Shown: positions 1 through 6,694 of the stretch, piece after piece
Position numbering within the stretch: position 1 is the first letter of the stretch
Layout of the letters: each line of letters begins with the position of its first letter
NCBI GenBank assembly: GCA_048370855.1
Contig: DBGEOK010000080.1
Span: forward strand, 1 to 13,467
Length of the DNA: 13,467 nt
Reading direction: 5' to 3'
Source: Limiplasma sp048370855
GTDB lineage: Bacteria > Bacillota > Clostridia > Christensenellales > Aristaeellaceae
Position numbers and translations under genes: made by a program
Notes under the pieces: model-generated
Seen by the model: the letters and a program-made list of their open reading frames with translations, nothing else
Database searches by the model: none
What the model was told of the DNA's origin: nothing

Positions 1-123
1 AACTCTTCAAAATTTTTCATTTTGGCGCCGCACGGCATTGTCGGGCTAAGCGGTCTTAACAGCAAAACACCGAACGCCAATTTTATCACCGCCTGAAATG
101 TTCGCCTTTTTTCGCTTTTTCTC

Positions 124-152
124 TTTACAAACGGCAGGCGCGGGTGTATGAT
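124..152 (+). promoter_or_regulatory. Sigma-A type promoter of the BMP/nup operon
   Basis: The -35 box TTTACA (124-129) matches the TTGACA consensus at five of six positions. A 17-nt spacer separates it from TATGAT (147-152), which also matches TATAAT at five of six. A T-rich run (about 106-126) lies over and just upstream of the -35 and could act as an UP-like element. Transcription should start near 159, giving a leader of about 40 nt before the ATG at 200, which is too short for a riboswitch. Bases 1-123 hold no gene or recognisable operator that I can see. The boxes and spacing are direct observations; promoter activity is inferred. Confidence 0.72.
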
Positions 153-185
153 AAGGCTGTTACAAAACCTATCAACGTACACGAC

Positions 186-191
186 AGGAGG
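186..191 (+). promoter_or_regulatory. Ribosome binding site AGGAGG
   Basis: AGGAGG ends 8 nt before the ATG at 200. It fixes the start of the substrate-binding protein immediately ahead of a classical signal peptide. Confidence 0.8.
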
Positions 192-199
192 ATCAACTC

Positions 200-1390
200 A
201 TGAAGAAGCTCGGAAGCCTGCTGCTCGCGCTTTGCCTGGTGCTGGGCATGGTTACGGTGTCCGCCAGCGCCGAGGGCGTGCCCGCGGACCAGATCAAGGT
301 CGGTTTTATCTTTATCGGCGATGAAAACGAGGGCTACACCTACTCCCATTACAAGGCCGCCATAGAGATGAAGGAAACCCTGGGGCTGACGGACGACCAG
401 GTCATCTTCCGCTATAATATCCCCGAGAGCGAAGCCGCCTACGAGGCCGCCGTGGACCTGGCCGAGCAGGGCTGCAACATCATCTTCGCCAACAGCTTCG
501 GCCAGGAGGATTACCTGTTCCAGGCGGCGTCGGAATACCCGGACATCCAGTTCTGCCACGCGACCGGCACCAAGGCCGGAAGCACCGGCCTGAGCAATAC
601 TCACAACTACTTCACCGCTATTTTTGAGGCGCGCTATGTGAGCGGCGTGGTGGGCGGCATGAAGCTGCAGCAGCTCATCGACGAGGGAACCATCACCGCC
701 GAGGAGGCTAAGGTCGGCTATGTGGGCGCGTATCCCTACGCCGAGGTGGTCAGCGGCTATACGTCGTTCTTCCTGGGCGTCAGGAGCGTCTGCCCCTCCG
801 CCACAATGGAGGTCATCTACACCAACTCCTGGGCGGACGCCGCCCTGGAGAAGGAAACCGCGGAAAGCCTGATCGCGGACGGCTGCAAGCTGATCGGCCA
901 GCACGCCGACACCACCGGCGCGTCCACCGCCTGCGAGCCCGCCAAGGTGAACATCGTCGGCTATAACATCTCCATGATTCCCACCGCGCCCACCATGGCG
1001 CTGGTCTCCTCCACCAACAACTGGGCGCCCTATGTGACCTTCGCGGTCAAGAGCGTAATCGACGGCACAGAGATTCCCGTCGACTGGTGCAAGGGCTTCT
1101 CAGACGGCGCGGTGACGCTGACAGAGCTTAACAAGGACGCCATCGCCCCCGGCACCGAGGAGAAGGTCGCCGAGGTGGAGAAGGCACTGGCCGACGGCAC
1201 GCTGCATGTGTTTGACACCTCCACCTTCACTGTGGGCGGCGAAACCGTGACCCAGGCGTTTGCGCTGGATACCGACGGCGATTTCGTCAACGACAGCGGC
1301 GAGGTCGTATCCGACGGGTACTATCACGAATCCGAGCTGCGCAGCGCTCCCTCCTTCGACCTGCGCATTGACGGCATCACCGAAAAGTAA
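200..1390 (+). CDS. BMP-family ABC transporter substrate-binding protein
   Basis: This 396-residue exported protein of the basic membrane protein (BMP/PnrA) family is the substrate receptor of the importer encoded just downstream. Known relatives bind purine or pyrimidine nucleosides. Residues 1-24 form a Sec signal peptide: KK, a hydrophobic core, then ASA before E25. The mature part begins with a KVGFIFIG strand (about 33-40). It contains a GQEDYLF-like segment and the family-typical 'IGQHADTTGA' stretch in the second lobe, which lines the ligand cleft in this family. The only cysteine in the signal region (C12, in LALC) does not fit a lipobox, so a lipid anchor is not predicted, unlike most Gram-positive BMP proteins. 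The start is supported by AGGAGG 8 nt upstream. A hairpin after the stop probably lets this gene be expressed above the ATPase and permeases. Family is secure; ligand is inferred. Confidence 0.93.
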   Translation: MKKLGSLLLALCLVLGMVTVSASAEGVPADQIKVGFIFIGDENEGYTYSHYKAAIEMKETLGLTDDQVIFRYNIPESEAAYEAAVDLAEQGCNIIFANSFGQEDYLFQAASEYPDIQFCHATGTKAGSTGLSNTHNYFTAIFEARYVSGVVGGMKLQQLIDEGTITAEEAKVGYVGAYPYAEVVSGYTSFFLGVRSVCPSATMEVIYTNSWADAALEKETAESLIADGCKLIGQHADTTGASTACEPAKVNIVGYNISMIPTAPTMALVSSTNNWAPYVTFAVKSVIDGTEIPVDWCKGFSDGAVTLTELNKDAIAPGTEEKVAEVEKALADGTLHVFDTSTFTVGGETVTQAFALDTDGDFVNDSGEVVSDGYYHESELRSAPSFDLRIDGITEK

Positions 1391-1410
1391 GCAATCCCAA
1401 AGGTTAAAGA

Positions 1411-1450
1411 GCCCTGCTGCCGATGAGTGGCGGCAGGGCCTTTCCCTTTC
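1411..1450 (+). terminator. Terminator/attenuator hairpin between binding protein and ATPase genes
   Basis: GCCCTGCTGCC (1411-1421) pairs with GGCGGCAGGGC (1429-1439) across a 7-nt loop, with one G-U wobble. An AAAG before the left arm can extend the stem against the CTTT that follows the right arm. The tail CTTTCCCTTTC is pyrimidine-rich but not a clean U-run. The hairpin lies 21 nt after the stop of the receptor gene. Such hairpins often lower readthrough into the rest of an ABC operon and protect the 3' end of the receptor mRNA, and that role is inferred here. Confidence 0.7.
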
Positions 1451-1471
1451 ACCTCAGCCCCCAATGCGTAT

Positions 1472-1478
1472 GGAGGTG
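1472..1478 (+). promoter_or_regulatory. Ribosome binding site deciding a TTG start
   Basis: GGAGGTG lies 6 nt before TTG at 1485. The ATGs at 1464 and 1470 lie upstream of or overlap this site and have no purine-rich site of their own at proper distance. ATG 1500 is 21 nt away from it. The site therefore favours TTG 1485. Confidence 0.6.
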
Positions 1479-1484
1479 TTCCCT

Positions 1485-3029
1485 TTGGAAAATCACGCTA
1501 TGATCGAGATGCGCGGCATCACCAAGCGCTTTGGCAAGGTGATCGCCAATGAGGACGTGGAGCTGAGCGTCCAAAAGGGCGAAATCCTGTCCGTGCTGGG
1601 CGAGAACGGCAGCGGCAAGACCACCCTGATGAACATGCTGGCCGGCATCTATTTCCCGGACGAGGGCCGCATTTTGGTGGACGGCCGCGAGGTGGTCATC
1701 CGTTCGCCCAAGGATGCCTACGAGCTGGGCATCGGCATGATTCACCAGCATTTCAAGCTTGTGGACGTGCTGACCGCCGCTGAGAACATCATCCTCGGCT
1801 TGCCCGGCGGGCTTAGGCTGGATATGAAAAAAGTGACCGCCGACATCCGCGCGCTCACAAAAAAATACGGCTTCGAGATCGATTTTACCCGGAAAATCTA
1901 CGAGATGTCGGTGTCGCAAAAGCAGACGGTGGAAATTGTCAAGATGCTTTACCGAGGGGCGAATATCCTGATTCTTGACGAGCCGACCGCCGTTTTGACC
2001 CCGCAGGAGAGCGACAAGCTGTTTGCCGTGCTCCGAAATATGCGCGACCAGGGGCATAGCATCATCATCATCACCCATAAGCTGGACGAGGTGCTGAGCC
2101 TGAGCGACCGCGTGGCGGTGCTTCGCAAAGGCAGAAGTATCGGCGCCGTGCCGACCGCGGAGGCCACCAAGCTTTCCCTGACGGAGATGATGGTGGGCAA
2201 AAAGGTGACGCTGGATATCGAGCGGCCCGAGCCCGTGGCCCCGGAGCTGCGCCTCGTTGTAAAAGACGTTAGCTGCCTAAACCACGAGGGCCGGGAGGTG
2301 CTCCACCGCGTCGGGCTGGAGGCCCGCAGCGGGGAAATCCTGGGCGTGGCGGGCATTGCCGGCAGCGGTCAAAAGGAGCTCCTGGAAAGCATCGCGGGCC
2401 TTCTGCCCGTCATGCCCGGCGGCAGCGTCGCCTATCAGGATGAAACCGGACAGTGGCGGGAGCTGACCGAGCATACCCCCGCGCAGATCCGCGAGATGGG
2501 GGTTCGCCTCTCCTTCGTGCCGGAGGATCGCCTGGGCATGGGGCTTGTGGCCAGCATGGGCACCACCGGCAACATGATGCTGCGCACCTACCGCGGCGGT
2601 CGCCGCTTCTTCAGCGACCGCAGGCTGCCGCGTTCCATGGCCGAGCAGATCATCCGGGAGCTCGAGATCGTCACCCCGGGCACGGAAGCGCCCGTGGGGC
2701 GCATGTCCGGCGGCAATGTGCAAAAGGTGCTGGTCGGGCGCGAGATCGCTTCCGCGCCTCGGGTGCTGATGGCGGCCTATCCCGTGCGCGGGCTGGATAT
2801 CCATTCCTCCCACACCATCTACCGTTTGCTCAACGAGCAGAAAAAGCGCGGCGCGGCCGTTATCTGCGTAGGCGAGGATCTGGACGTGCTGCTGGCCCTG
2901 TGCGACCGCATTTTGGTGCTGAGCGGCGGGCGCGTGACCGGTCTGGTAGACGCGCGAACCGCCACCAAGGAAGAAATCGGCCTTATGATGACCAACGACG
3001 AAACCGCCGAGAAGGAGGAACGGGCATGA
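1485..3029 (+). CDS. Nucleoside-type ABC transporter ATP-binding protein (NupO/YufO-like)
   Basis: This cytoplasmic ATPase with two nucleotide-binding domains in one chain (514 residues from TTG 1485, usual family length) powers the BMP importer. Domain 1 has Walker A GENGSGKT (39-46), an HQHF Q-loop typical of the BMP-linked group (87-90), signature MSVSQKQ (141-147), Walker B ILILDE (161-166) and switch His in ITHK. Domain 2 (from about 255) has a degenerate P-loop, GIAGSGQKE (291-299) without the Walker lysine, signature MSGGNVQK (407-414), and AYPVRGLD (431-438) where Walker B and DEP would be. A weak second site is normal for this family, so domain 1 probably does most of the hydrolysis. 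The start choice rests on GGAGGTG at 1472. In-frame sequence upstream runs into the preceding gene and is not homologous. The stop overlaps the next gene's ATG (ATGA). Substrate is inferred from the partner receptor. Confidence 0.93.
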   Translation: MENHAMIEMRGITKRFGKVIANEDVELSVQKGEILSVLGENGSGKTTLMNMLAGIYFPDEGRILVDGREVVIRSPKDAYELGIGMIHQHFKLVDVLTAAENIILGLPGGLRLDMKKVTADIRALTKKYGFEIDFTRKIYEMSVSQKQTVEIVKMLYRGANILILDEPTAVLTPQESDKLFAVLRNMRDQGHSIIIITHKLDEVLSLSDRVAVLRKGRSIGAVPTAEATKLSLTEMMVGKKVTLDIERPEPVAPELRLVVKDVSCLNHEGREVLHRVGLEARSGEILGVAGIAGSGQKELLESIAGLLPVMPGGSVAYQDETGQWRELTEHTPAQIREMGVRLSFVPEDRLGMGLVASMGTTGNMMLRTYRGGRRFFSDRRLPRSMAEQIIRELEIVTPGTEAPVGRMSGGNVQKVLVGREIASAPRVLMAAYPVRGLDIHSSHTIYRLLNEQKKRGAAVICVGEDLDVLLALCDRILVLSGGRVTGLVDARTATKEEIGLMMTNDETAEKEERA

Positions 3030-4135
3030 GCGCCACCGCCGTGAAGGAACCCTGGATGCATATTGTTAAGCGCGACCGCATCCCCCTTTGGAAGGCGTGC
3101 CTGATCCGCGCGGCGGCGGTGCTGCTTTCGCTGATCGTGTGCGCCGTCATCATCGTATCGGTAACGGGCATGAACCCCATCGCCGTCTACGGCGCCATGT
3201 GGGACGGCGCGCTGGGCACCGCCCGCCGCATGTGGGTTACGCTTCGTGATTCGGCGATTCTGCTGTGCATCGCGCTGGCGATTTTGCCGGCCTTTCGCAT
3301 GCGGTTTTGGAACATCGGCGCGGAGGGGCAGGTGCTGATGGGCGCGCTGGCGACCGCCGCCGTGATGATCTACGGCGCCAAGTGGCCCTCCTGGGCGCTT
3401 TATGCGCTGATGCCCGCCGCAGGCGTGCTGGCGGGCGCGCTGTGGGGGCTGATCCCCGCCGTTTTTAAGGCGCGCTGGAACACCAACGAAACGCTCTTTA
3501 CGCTGATGCTCAACTATGTGGCCATGCAGGCCGTCACCTTTGCCATCATCTACTGGGAAAACCCCAAGGGCTCCAATTCCGTCGGCCTGATTAACCGCCA
3601 GACGCGCGCGGGCTGGCTGCCCGACCTGTTTGGCAACGCATACCTGCTGACGATCTTCATCGTGCTGGTCATTGTCGCGCTTCTCTACGTCTACATGCGG
3701 AGCACAAAGCAGGGCTACGAAATCGCCGTGGTGGGCGAAAGCGAGAACACCGCGCGCTACGCGGGCATCAACGTGCGGCGCGTCATCATGCGCACAATGG
3801 CGCTGTCGGGCGGCATCGCGGGCGTGGCGGGCTTTTTGCTGGTGGGCGGCGCGGGCCATACCATCTCTACCAGCGTGGCCGGCGGCCGCGGATTTACGGC
3901 CATCGTGGTGGCCTGGCTTGGCAAGCTCAACCCCTTCGCCATGCTGGTGGTCGCCTTTTTCCTGGTATTTATGGAGAAGGGCAGCATCCAGATCGCCACA
4001 CAGTTTGGCCTGAATGAAAGCGCCAGCGAAATTCTGACCGGCGTCATCCTGTTTTTCATTTTGGGGTGCGAATTTTTCATCAACTACCGTATGGAATTGC
4101 GCGCAAAGCGGCGGGAGGAGGGCGTGAAAGCATGA
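3026..4135 (+). CDS. Nucleoside-type ABC transporter permease (NupP/YufP-like)
   Basis: This 369-residue integral membrane protein is one half of the heteromeric permease pair of the BMP importer (BPD_transp_2/LivH-type fold). Residues 1-23 are a charged cytoplasmic tail; the first membrane span is about 27-47 and several follow. Family motifs seen are FWNIGAEGQVLMGA (94-107), NTNETLFTLMLNYVA (152-166) and the cytoplasmic coupling loop around GYEIAVVGESENTARYAGI (230-248), which contacts the ATPase. The final segment RAKRREEG is a basic cytoplasmic end. It starts at ATG 3026, with AGGAGG 7 nt upstream inside the ATPase gene. The ATGA overlap points to translational coupling. The same overlap joins it to the second permease. 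Family assignment is firm; nucleoside cargo follows from family knowledge. Confidence 0.93.
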   Translation: MSATAVKEPWMHIVKRDRIPLWKACLIRAAAVLLSLIVCAVIIVSVTGMNPIAVYGAMWDGALGTARRMWVTLRDSAILLCIALAILPAFRMRFWNIGAEGQVLMGALATAAVMIYGAKWPSWALYALMPAAGVLAGALWGLIPAVFKARWNTNETLFTLMLNYVAMQAVTFAIIYWENPKGSNSVGLINRQTRAGWLPDLFGNAYLLTIFIVLVIVALLYVYMRSTKQGYEIAVVGESENTARYAGINVRRVIMRTMALSGGIAGVAGFLLVGGAGHTISTSVAGGRGFTAIVVAWLGKLNPFAMLVVAFFLVFMEKGSIQIATQFGLNESASEILTGVILFFILGCEFFINYRMELRAKRREEGVKA

Positions 4136-5112
4136 ACATCCTCAGCGTATTTATTCAGAAGGCAATCGCCCAGGGCGTCGCCATCCTCTACGGCGCCAAC
4201 GGCGAAATCATCACGGAAAAATCCGGAAACCTGAACCTGGGCGTGCCGGGCATGATGTACATGGGCGGCATCGCGGGCCTGATGGGCGCGTTCCTCTATG
4301 AAAACAGCACCGCCGCTCCCATCCCCTGGGTGGGCGTGCTCATTTCGCTGGTTTGCGCGCTGGTGTGCTCGGGCCTTGGCGGGCTCATATACGCGGTGCT
4401 CACCATCAGCCTGCGCGCCAACCAGAATGTGACCGGCCTGGCGCTGACTACCTTCGGCGTGGGCTTCGGCAACTTTTTCGGCGGCTCGCTGTCCAAGCTG
4501 GCGGGCGGCGTGGGCCAGATTTCCACCGCCGCGACCATGAGCGCCTACCGCGCCAAGCCTCCTTTTCTAAGCGACCTGCCCGTGGTGGGCGAGCTCCTGT
4601 TCAGCTATGGGTTTCTCACGTACTTCTCCATTCTCCTCACCGTCGCGCTGAGCTGGTTCCTGTTTCATACGCGACCGGGCCTCAACCTGCGCGCCGTCGG
4701 CGAAAGCGCCGCCACCGCCGACGCGGCCGGCGTCAACGTGACACGCTACAAGTACCTGGCCACATGCATCGGCGGGGCTATCGCAGGCCTGGGCGGCCTG
4801 TACTTTGTGATGGAGTATTCCAGCGGCACCTGGACCAACAACGGCTTCGGGGACCGGGGCTGGCTGGCCATCGCGCTGGTGATCTTCGCCCGCTGGCGTC
4901 CCCTCAACGCCATTTGGGGCTCGCTGCTCTTCGGCGGGCTGTACATCCTGTACCTGTACCTGCCTGGCCTGACGCGCGACATGCAGGAGATCTTCAAGGC
5001 CCTCCCCTATCTGGTAACGCTGGTGGTTCTGGTGCTGACCAGCCTTCGCAAAAAGCGCGAGGATCAGCCGCCCGCCGGCTTGGGCTTGGCGTATTTCCGG
5101 GAAGAGCGGTAA
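4132..5112 (+). CDS. Nucleoside-type ABC transporter permease (NupQ/YufQ-like)
   Basis: This second permease of the BMP importer has 326 residues, close to the usual size for the smaller subunit. The N-terminus carries the diagnostic GANGEIITEKSGNLNLGVPG segment (21-40), equivalent to 'sERsGvinIGlEG' in relatives. The coupling loop GLNLRAVGESAATADAAGV (183-201) precedes the last hydrophobic block. Long hydrophobic stretches at about 45-57, 66-93, 100-118 and 161-178, plus several after 205, fit a multi-spanning protein. Its ATG overlaps the previous stop (ATGA at 4132-4135), and a GGGAGGAGGG run lies upstream. It is the last gene of the operon. No clean U-tract terminator follows, only GC-rich hairpins at 5148-5300. 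I am confident of the family and less so of the exact nucleoside specificity. Confidence 0.92.
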   Translation: MNILSVFIQKAIAQGVAILYGANGEIITEKSGNLNLGVPGMMYMGGIAGLMGAFLYENSTAAPIPWVGVLISLVCALVCSGLGGLIYAVLTISLRANQNVTGLALTTFGVGFGNFFGGSLSKLAGGVGQISTAATMSAYRAKPPFLSDLPVVGELLFSYGFLTYFSILLTVALSWFLFHTRPGLNLRAVGESAATADAAGVNVTRYKYLATCIGGAIAGLGGLYFVMEYSSGTWTNNGFGDRGWLAIALVIFARWRPLNAIWGSLLFGGLYILYLYLPGLTRDMQEIFKALPYLVTLVVLVLTSLRKKREDQPPAGLGLAYFREER

Positions 5113-5218
5113 GCGGGGACGGCCTTTTCAGCGCAGGAAAACGCCGGGCGCGAAAGCCTTCGCGCGCCAGGCATATGAAAAAGGTTTGCGCCTTTCTCAG
5201 TCAACGAGGACGATGCTT

Positions 5219-5248
5219 GCGCGGGCGGCGAAAGGCCGCCGCCCGCGC
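5219..5248. repeat. Perfect 11-bp GC-rich inverted repeat (hairpin) after the nup operon
   Basis: GCGCGGGCGGC (5219-5229) is perfectly complementary to 5238-5248 across an 8-nt loop, GAAAGGCC. CTTGCG (5216-5221) could instead pair with CGCAAG (5257-5262), giving an alternative fold. It lies 107 nt after the last stop of the plus-strand operon. There is no U-run on either side, so intrinsic termination is doubtful; mRNA 3'-end protection or a repeat-family element is equally possible. Confidence 0.6.
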
Positions 5249-5280
5249 GGCTTTGCCGCAAGATACGGATGTAAGTTAGC

Positions 5281-5300
5281 GGAGGCGCGGACCCGCCTCC
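5281..5300. repeat. Short GC-rich inverted repeat
   Basis: GGAGGCG (5281-5287) pairs with CGCCTCC (5294-5300) over a 6-nt loop. It is 33 nt downstream of the stronger hairpin ending at 5248 and belongs to the same cluster. Function is unknown. Confidence 0.5.
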
Positions 5301-5672
5301 CTAAAGGAATGATTGGCGGCCAGAGGCGCTATTTAACGGAGAACGAAAGGCAATAGGGGTTTTACCCGACAGGGGCTTCTCCACAAGCTCGATCGCGGGG
5401 CCGTCGCACAAGCTCGATATTTCCGGATGTGCCTGTGCAACAGCAATATAAATAGCTGTTTATGAAGTTTTTTTACCGTCTCCTATCTTTGAGTATACAG
5501 GCCGCGAACAGCTTTTAATCCCGCCTGAATCCCGCCCGTATTTGATAAGAACTCAGGGCGCGAAATATAAACACGCGAAGCCTCTTGACGGATTCAGCTC
5601 TTTCAAGTTTTGGAAAAGTATATACGCTTTTGGCGGCTAAGGCCGCAGAAAAAGATTATTGATATGACCCCC

Positions 5673-5678
5673 GGGAGG
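5673..5678 (+). promoter_or_regulatory. Ribosome binding site GGGAGG
   Basis: GGGAGG lies 5 nt before ATG 5684 and fixes the start of the P-loop kinase gene, in which Walker A begins at residue 10. Confidence 0.65.
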
Positions 5679-5683
5679 CAAGC

Positions 5684-6229
5684 ATGGCAGCGCGAATTGT
5701 AATTGTTTCAGGCGCATGCGGAACGGGCAAAACCAGCATAGCGCGTCTATTAGCAAAAAACTCAACCAATGTTTATGCGGTTCATATTCACACGGATGAT
5801 TTTTATCAATACATACGAAAGGGTTATGTTACACCTTGGTTAAATAGTGCAGGCGACCAGAATGAAACGGTGATTGACGCTGTTGCGGCATGTACAAAAA
5901 GGTTTTCTGAAGGCGGATATGAGGTTTATGTCGATGGTGTGATTGGTCCATGGTTTCTTGCGCCCTGGATTCAGTTAGCAGAAGACGGATTTGATATAAG
6001 ATACATCGTCCTGCGCCCGGATGAAGAAACGACTATTTCAAGAGCTTTAGAGCGTACAGAAAGAGATTATTTTCCTTTGAATCGTGATGATATAAAAAAT
6101 GTTTGGCGTTCTTTAGCCGATTTGGGCAAATATGAATTGAATGCTGTTGACACTACCGCGCAAACCATTGACGAGAGTATGGTGCAAATTCAAAAGATGC
6201 TACGGACAAACGCTTTTCGTATACTATAA
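5684..6229 (+). CDS. Small P-loop kinase/phosphotransferase-like ATPase, function unknown
   Basis: This 181-residue soluble protein is one P-loop NTPase domain of the kinase type (AAA_33, zeta-toxin or chloramphenicol-phosphotransferase-like group). Visible features are a b-strand RIVIVSG and Walker A GACGTGKTS (10-18). HTDDFY (36-41) follows, where the DD pair resembles the substrate/Mg site of gluconate- and uridine-kinase-like enzymes. VDGVIGPW (83-90) sits on a Walker-B-like strand. LRPDEETTISRALER (110-124) and R127 look like an arginine-bearing lid. A phosphotransferase acting on a small molecule is likely; the substrate cannot be told. It stands alone, downstream of the nup operon and convergent with the sugar operon. 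Its codons are far richer in A/T than its neighbours (near 40% GC on lines I counted), suggesting recent transfer. No antitoxin-like gene adjoins it, so a zeta-type toxin role is not supported. Confidence 0.85.
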   Translation: MAARIVIVSGACGTGKTSIARLLAKNSTNVYAVHIHTDDFYQYIRKGYVTPWLNSAGDQNETVIDAVAACTKRFSEGGYEVYVDGVIGPWFLAPWIQLAEDGFDIRYIVLRPDEETTISRALERTERDYFPLNRDDIKNVWRSLADLGKYELNAVDTTAQTIDESMVQIQKMLRTNAFRIL

Positions 6230-6596
6230 GCGTTCCGTGCGGTACGCCTTATGGTATTATTAATTGCGGCAACGGGCCGTATATCCAGCTCGCTATAAAT
6301 GAAACAAGGACATACGTTGCCTCTATACCTGCGCCCCCAGAAAAAGTATGCTTTACGCGTAACTGTACATCGCTTTACCAACCGGGTCAAAAACAAGATC
6401 CCGCCCTTTGCCCGCCTGACTTTACAAAACCATGTGGCAAGAATTTGCGAGATTAAATTCAGGCGATAAGCGTAAGCGCATATTTATGCAGGTTCACGGG
6501 GCGTCCTTATAAAGGATAACGCGGATGCGTCCCGGTCGCTCAATCGCCGCGCTGGTCGGCGGGCTCTCGCTTCTCTTAGTCAGCCCTTACCTCCTC

Positions 6597-6620
6597 CTTG
6601 GGCCGCGAACGCGGCCCAAG
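6597..6620. repeat. Perfect 11-bp inverted repeat, first of three tandem hairpins
   Basis: CTTGGGCCGCG (6597-6607) and CGCGGCCCAAG (6610-6620) are exact reverse complements separated by only AA. It is the gene-distal member of a hairpin trio past the minus-strand operon's last stop. No U-run follows on either strand. Confidence 0.65.
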
Positions 6621-6629
6621 AATGGGATT

Positions 6630-6650
6630 CCTAAGGGCGAAGCCATTAGG
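6630..6650. repeat. Inverted repeat, second of three tandem hairpins
   Basis: CCTAA (6630-6634) pairs with TTAGG (6646-6650). Inside it GGC (6636-6638) pairs with GCC (6642-6644) around a GAA loop, with one G/A mismatch between the two helices. It lies 9 nt from each neighbouring hairpin. Confidence 0.55.
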
Positions 6651-6658
6651 CGGTGGGC

Positions 6659-6679
6659 TTGGGAGGCAGAGCCTCCCAA
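6659..6679 (-). terminator. Hairpin after the sugar operon, possible 3' end
   Basis: TTGGGAGGC (6659-6667) pairs perfectly with GCCTCCCAA (6671-6679) over a 3-nt loop. Read on the minus strand, it begins 15 nt after the epimerase stop codon, where a terminator or mRNA-stabilising hairpin would be expected. It lacks a U-run (GCCC follows), so it may be a repeat-family hairpin rather than a true intrinsic terminator. Confidence 0.45.
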
Positions 6680-6694
6680 CGTCCCCTCCCCGCT

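Larger units (their letters stand above)
5113..5683. other. Intergenic region with GC-rich inverted repeats, then AT-richer sequence
   Basis: I see no credible gene in this 571-nt gap. The left half is GC-rich and carries several inverted repeats (5148-5165, 5219-5248, 5281-5300), annotated separately where strongest. A 12-nt direct repeat, CACAAGCTCGAT, occurs at 5382-5393 and 5407-5418. From about 5440 the sequence becomes much richer in A and T, like the P-loop gene that follows. A weak promoter-like pair, TTTACC (5472-5477), 16 nt, TATACA (5494-5499), matches consensus at four of six in each box. It lies about 190 nt before that gene, so I do not claim it as a promoter. Confidence 0.6.
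6230..6694. other. Convergent intergenic region, no gene seen
   Basis: This 465-nt gap lies between the ends of the P-loop gene (plus) and the epimerase gene (minus). The first 300 nt keep the AT-rich character of the P-loop gene, and composition returns to GC-rich near 6480-6530. An imperfect inverted repeat (AACGCTT 6209-6215 with AAGCGTT 6228-6234) straddles the P-loop stop codon, without a U-run. The right end holds three tandem hairpins (6597-6679). Short open frames here have no ribosome site or recognisable domain. Confidence 0.6.

Noticed and set aside
160..199. Riboswitch ahead of the nucleoside importer
   Set aside because: The leader from the predicted start site is only about 40 nt, too short for a purine or other known aptamer, and no paired elements are visible.
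125..904. 259-codon minus-strand open frame
   Set aside because: It is antisense to the signal peptide and first lobe of the BMP protein and covers the promoter region. It has no motif of its own.
1260..1484. N-terminal extension of the NupO-like ATPase
   Set aside because: The in-frame sequence overlaps the 3' end of the BMP gene and the hairpin. It is not ATPase-like, and the ribosome site favours 1485.
2819..3859. 346-codon minus-strand open frame
   Set aside because: It is antisense to the ATPase end and NupP-like permease. Composition is His/Arg/Ala rich with no ribosome site or recognisable fold.
5472..5499. Promoter for the P-loop kinase gene
   Set aside because: Both boxes match consensus at only four of six positions, and the pair lies about 190 nt from the start codon. 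In AT-rich sequence this is expected by chance.
5684..6229. Zeta-type toxin of a toxin-antitoxin pair
   Set aside because: The Walker A and overall size would allow it, but no small antitoxin gene lies before or after. A small-molecule kinase is the safer call.
6190..6396. 68-codon minus-strand frame in the convergent gap
   Set aside because: There is no ribosome site, it overlaps the P-loop gene's 3' end, and its sequence has no domain or clear hydrophobic pattern.
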